A stretch of DNA of 64,000 bases from Dipylidium caninum (taxonomy: Eukaryota; Platyhelminthes; Cestoda; Cyclophyllidea; Dipylidiidae). Below the pieces are notes generated by a model that saw only the letters and a program-made list of their open reading frames with translations, was not told the origin of the DNA and searched no databases. The stretch spans positions 310,001 to 374,000 of the forward strand of contig QEYB01000713.1 of the NCBI GenBank assembly GCA_017562135.1, read 5' to 3'. Within the stretch, counting starts at the first letter, position 1, and the number at the start of each line of letters is the position of its first letter. Positions 63,043-64,000 of the stretch are shown here, one piece after another. Made by a program: the position numbers and the translations under genes.

Positions 63043-64000
63043 ATGGATCTAGTTAACAAATTCCAAGTAAGATGCAATTTCTACTTCCTAATTTTCATAG
63101 GAGCTCACGGGTATTACAAATAAGGAAATTGCTGAAGACATTTTGCAACAATTTGACTGGAATATCGAATCAGCCGTAAACTGTTTTCCTCCCTGAGGAT
63201 ATACCTAACGGTAATTTCATAAACCTCACGTGTTATCCTATTATGCTTGATTTGCTTTTTATATTCTTTAGACCCGTCACGAGTCGTTGGCGATTCATGC
63301 AGTATCCCCTCATCAGACTCCCACACAGGCCAACCTCGAGGCTACTTAATTTTAGCATAACTTTTTCCCCGGACGGTAGCAACAATCGCCGCAGAAATGT
63401 AACGCTAGAAAAAAGTATCTGACTCCCGTACTTTCGGTGATCTTAAAACAACTGTTCATCAATGAATGCCGTGATGATTCTGGTTGAAATGGCAAGGAAC
63501 TCTGGTTGCATTCAGATAACGCATCTTTGCTGTCTGCCTTGCGCCTCGATGGGATGCGCAATTCGAGCAAGTTGAACTTTGATGTAAGACCGACAATGTG
63601 TATTTAGTATTTAAGTTCAGTATCGAGTCGCTTACTTATGATTCACTTTTGTTCTAGACGCCCCTTAGAAGCTTGCATCTCCCATTAAATAACTCCTGGA
63701 CAGCTCATTTACGGAGATGTAACCGCACCCGGTAAGGTCTTCTTTGTTTATACACAATGAATGTATGAGTAAGTAATGAAACCTATTGGTCCCCGTAGAA
63801 TCAATTCTGAGATAGAAATTCTGGACAGTACCTTAGTCCCAACTGCGTTGGACTTGCGCATCCGTTTGAAGAATTCTTCCCCTCTAAAGCATGGTACATC
63901 ACACATCAATTCATCTGATGGCCAGACAATTTGCTTGCGAAATATCTCCGATTGTACAAGTATATCCGGCTTGAAACGTTCAGCGGCGAGGGAGTCTGGC
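63043..64000 (+). CDS. FAF1: FAS-associated factor 1, 5' part (runs off the window)
   Basis: FAF1 is a ubiquitin- and p97/VCP-binding adaptor in protein degradation and stress or death signalling. The order is UBA, UBL domains, UAS, UBX; only the first part is in the window. Exon 63043-63066 (MDLVNKFQ) plus 63101-63210 give the UBA: ELTGITNKEIAEDILQQFDW and NIESAVN. The exon from 63272 to 63583 covers the first UBL: LLNFSITFSPDG, NVTLEK, TFGDL, then an end LDGMRNSSKLNFD. Exon 63658-63731 reads TPLRSLHLPLNNS, matching the human FAF1 segment VLKSLHLPKNNS. Exon 63799-64000 reads EILDSTLVPTALDLRIRLKN and TSISGLKRSA (second UBL) and stays open. The two last exons are clean and in phase, but 63194-63480 needs several frame corrections. 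The family call is firm because of the UBL1 match; the integrity of the gene is doubtful. Confidence 0.8.

Overview
The window is eukaryotic and most likely comes from a parasitic flatworm, probably a tapeworm. Genes are split by GT-AG introns and several exons are tiny (two of 30 nt). A mariner relic is present, there is no operon-style packing of long ORFs, and the recognisable proteins (a JNK-type MAP kinase, FAF1, a rhodopsin-like GPCR) are metazoan. The flatworm assignment is an inference from gene style, not a database match.

Layout. 0-5.8 kb: mostly non-coding, with weak exon candidates on both strands (minus 2.0-2.7 kb, plus about 3.6 kb). 5.87-6.99 kb: a single-exon, atypical rhodopsin-family GPCR on the minus strand, broken by one frameshift at a G4 run. 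7-19 kb: little convincing coding sequence apart from a two-exon plus-strand candidate (13.55-14.11 kb), a possible minus exon near 10.4 kb, and microsatellites. 19.2-46.4 kb: one very long plus-strand gene of about 35 short exons, which I joined by hand through matching splice phases. It encodes an unrecognised protein of about 2,000 residues. Its centre contains two consecutive copies of the same six-exon block (same order, same intron phases, nearly equal exon lengths), followed by a duplicated 87-nt exon. A mariner relic, a hairpin and repeat copies lie in its introns. 47.7-48.9 kb: the last two exons of an unrecognised minus-strand gene. 49.96-61.48 kb (perhaps to 62.87 kb): a clear JNK orthologue with seven exons and T-rich introns up to 4.5 kb. 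63.0-64.0 kb: the 5' part of a FAF1 orthologue (UBA, first UBL, start of the next domain), with several apparent frame breaks in the first UBL exon; it runs off the window.

Repeats. A roughly 1.25-kb element with similar inverted ends (around the core GAAACTATGAAA) occurs at 21.8-23.05 kb and 41.2-42.5 kb. An internally deleted, inverted copy lies in JNK intron 5 (59.4-59.8 kb), and a diverged partial copy at 23.1-23.76 kb. These sites account for the identical 72-residue ORF that recurs in the window.

The genes show no shared pathway beyond general signalling (GPCR, JNK) and ubiquitin-dependent turnover (FAF1). The least described feature is the modular multi-exon gene at 19-46 kb.
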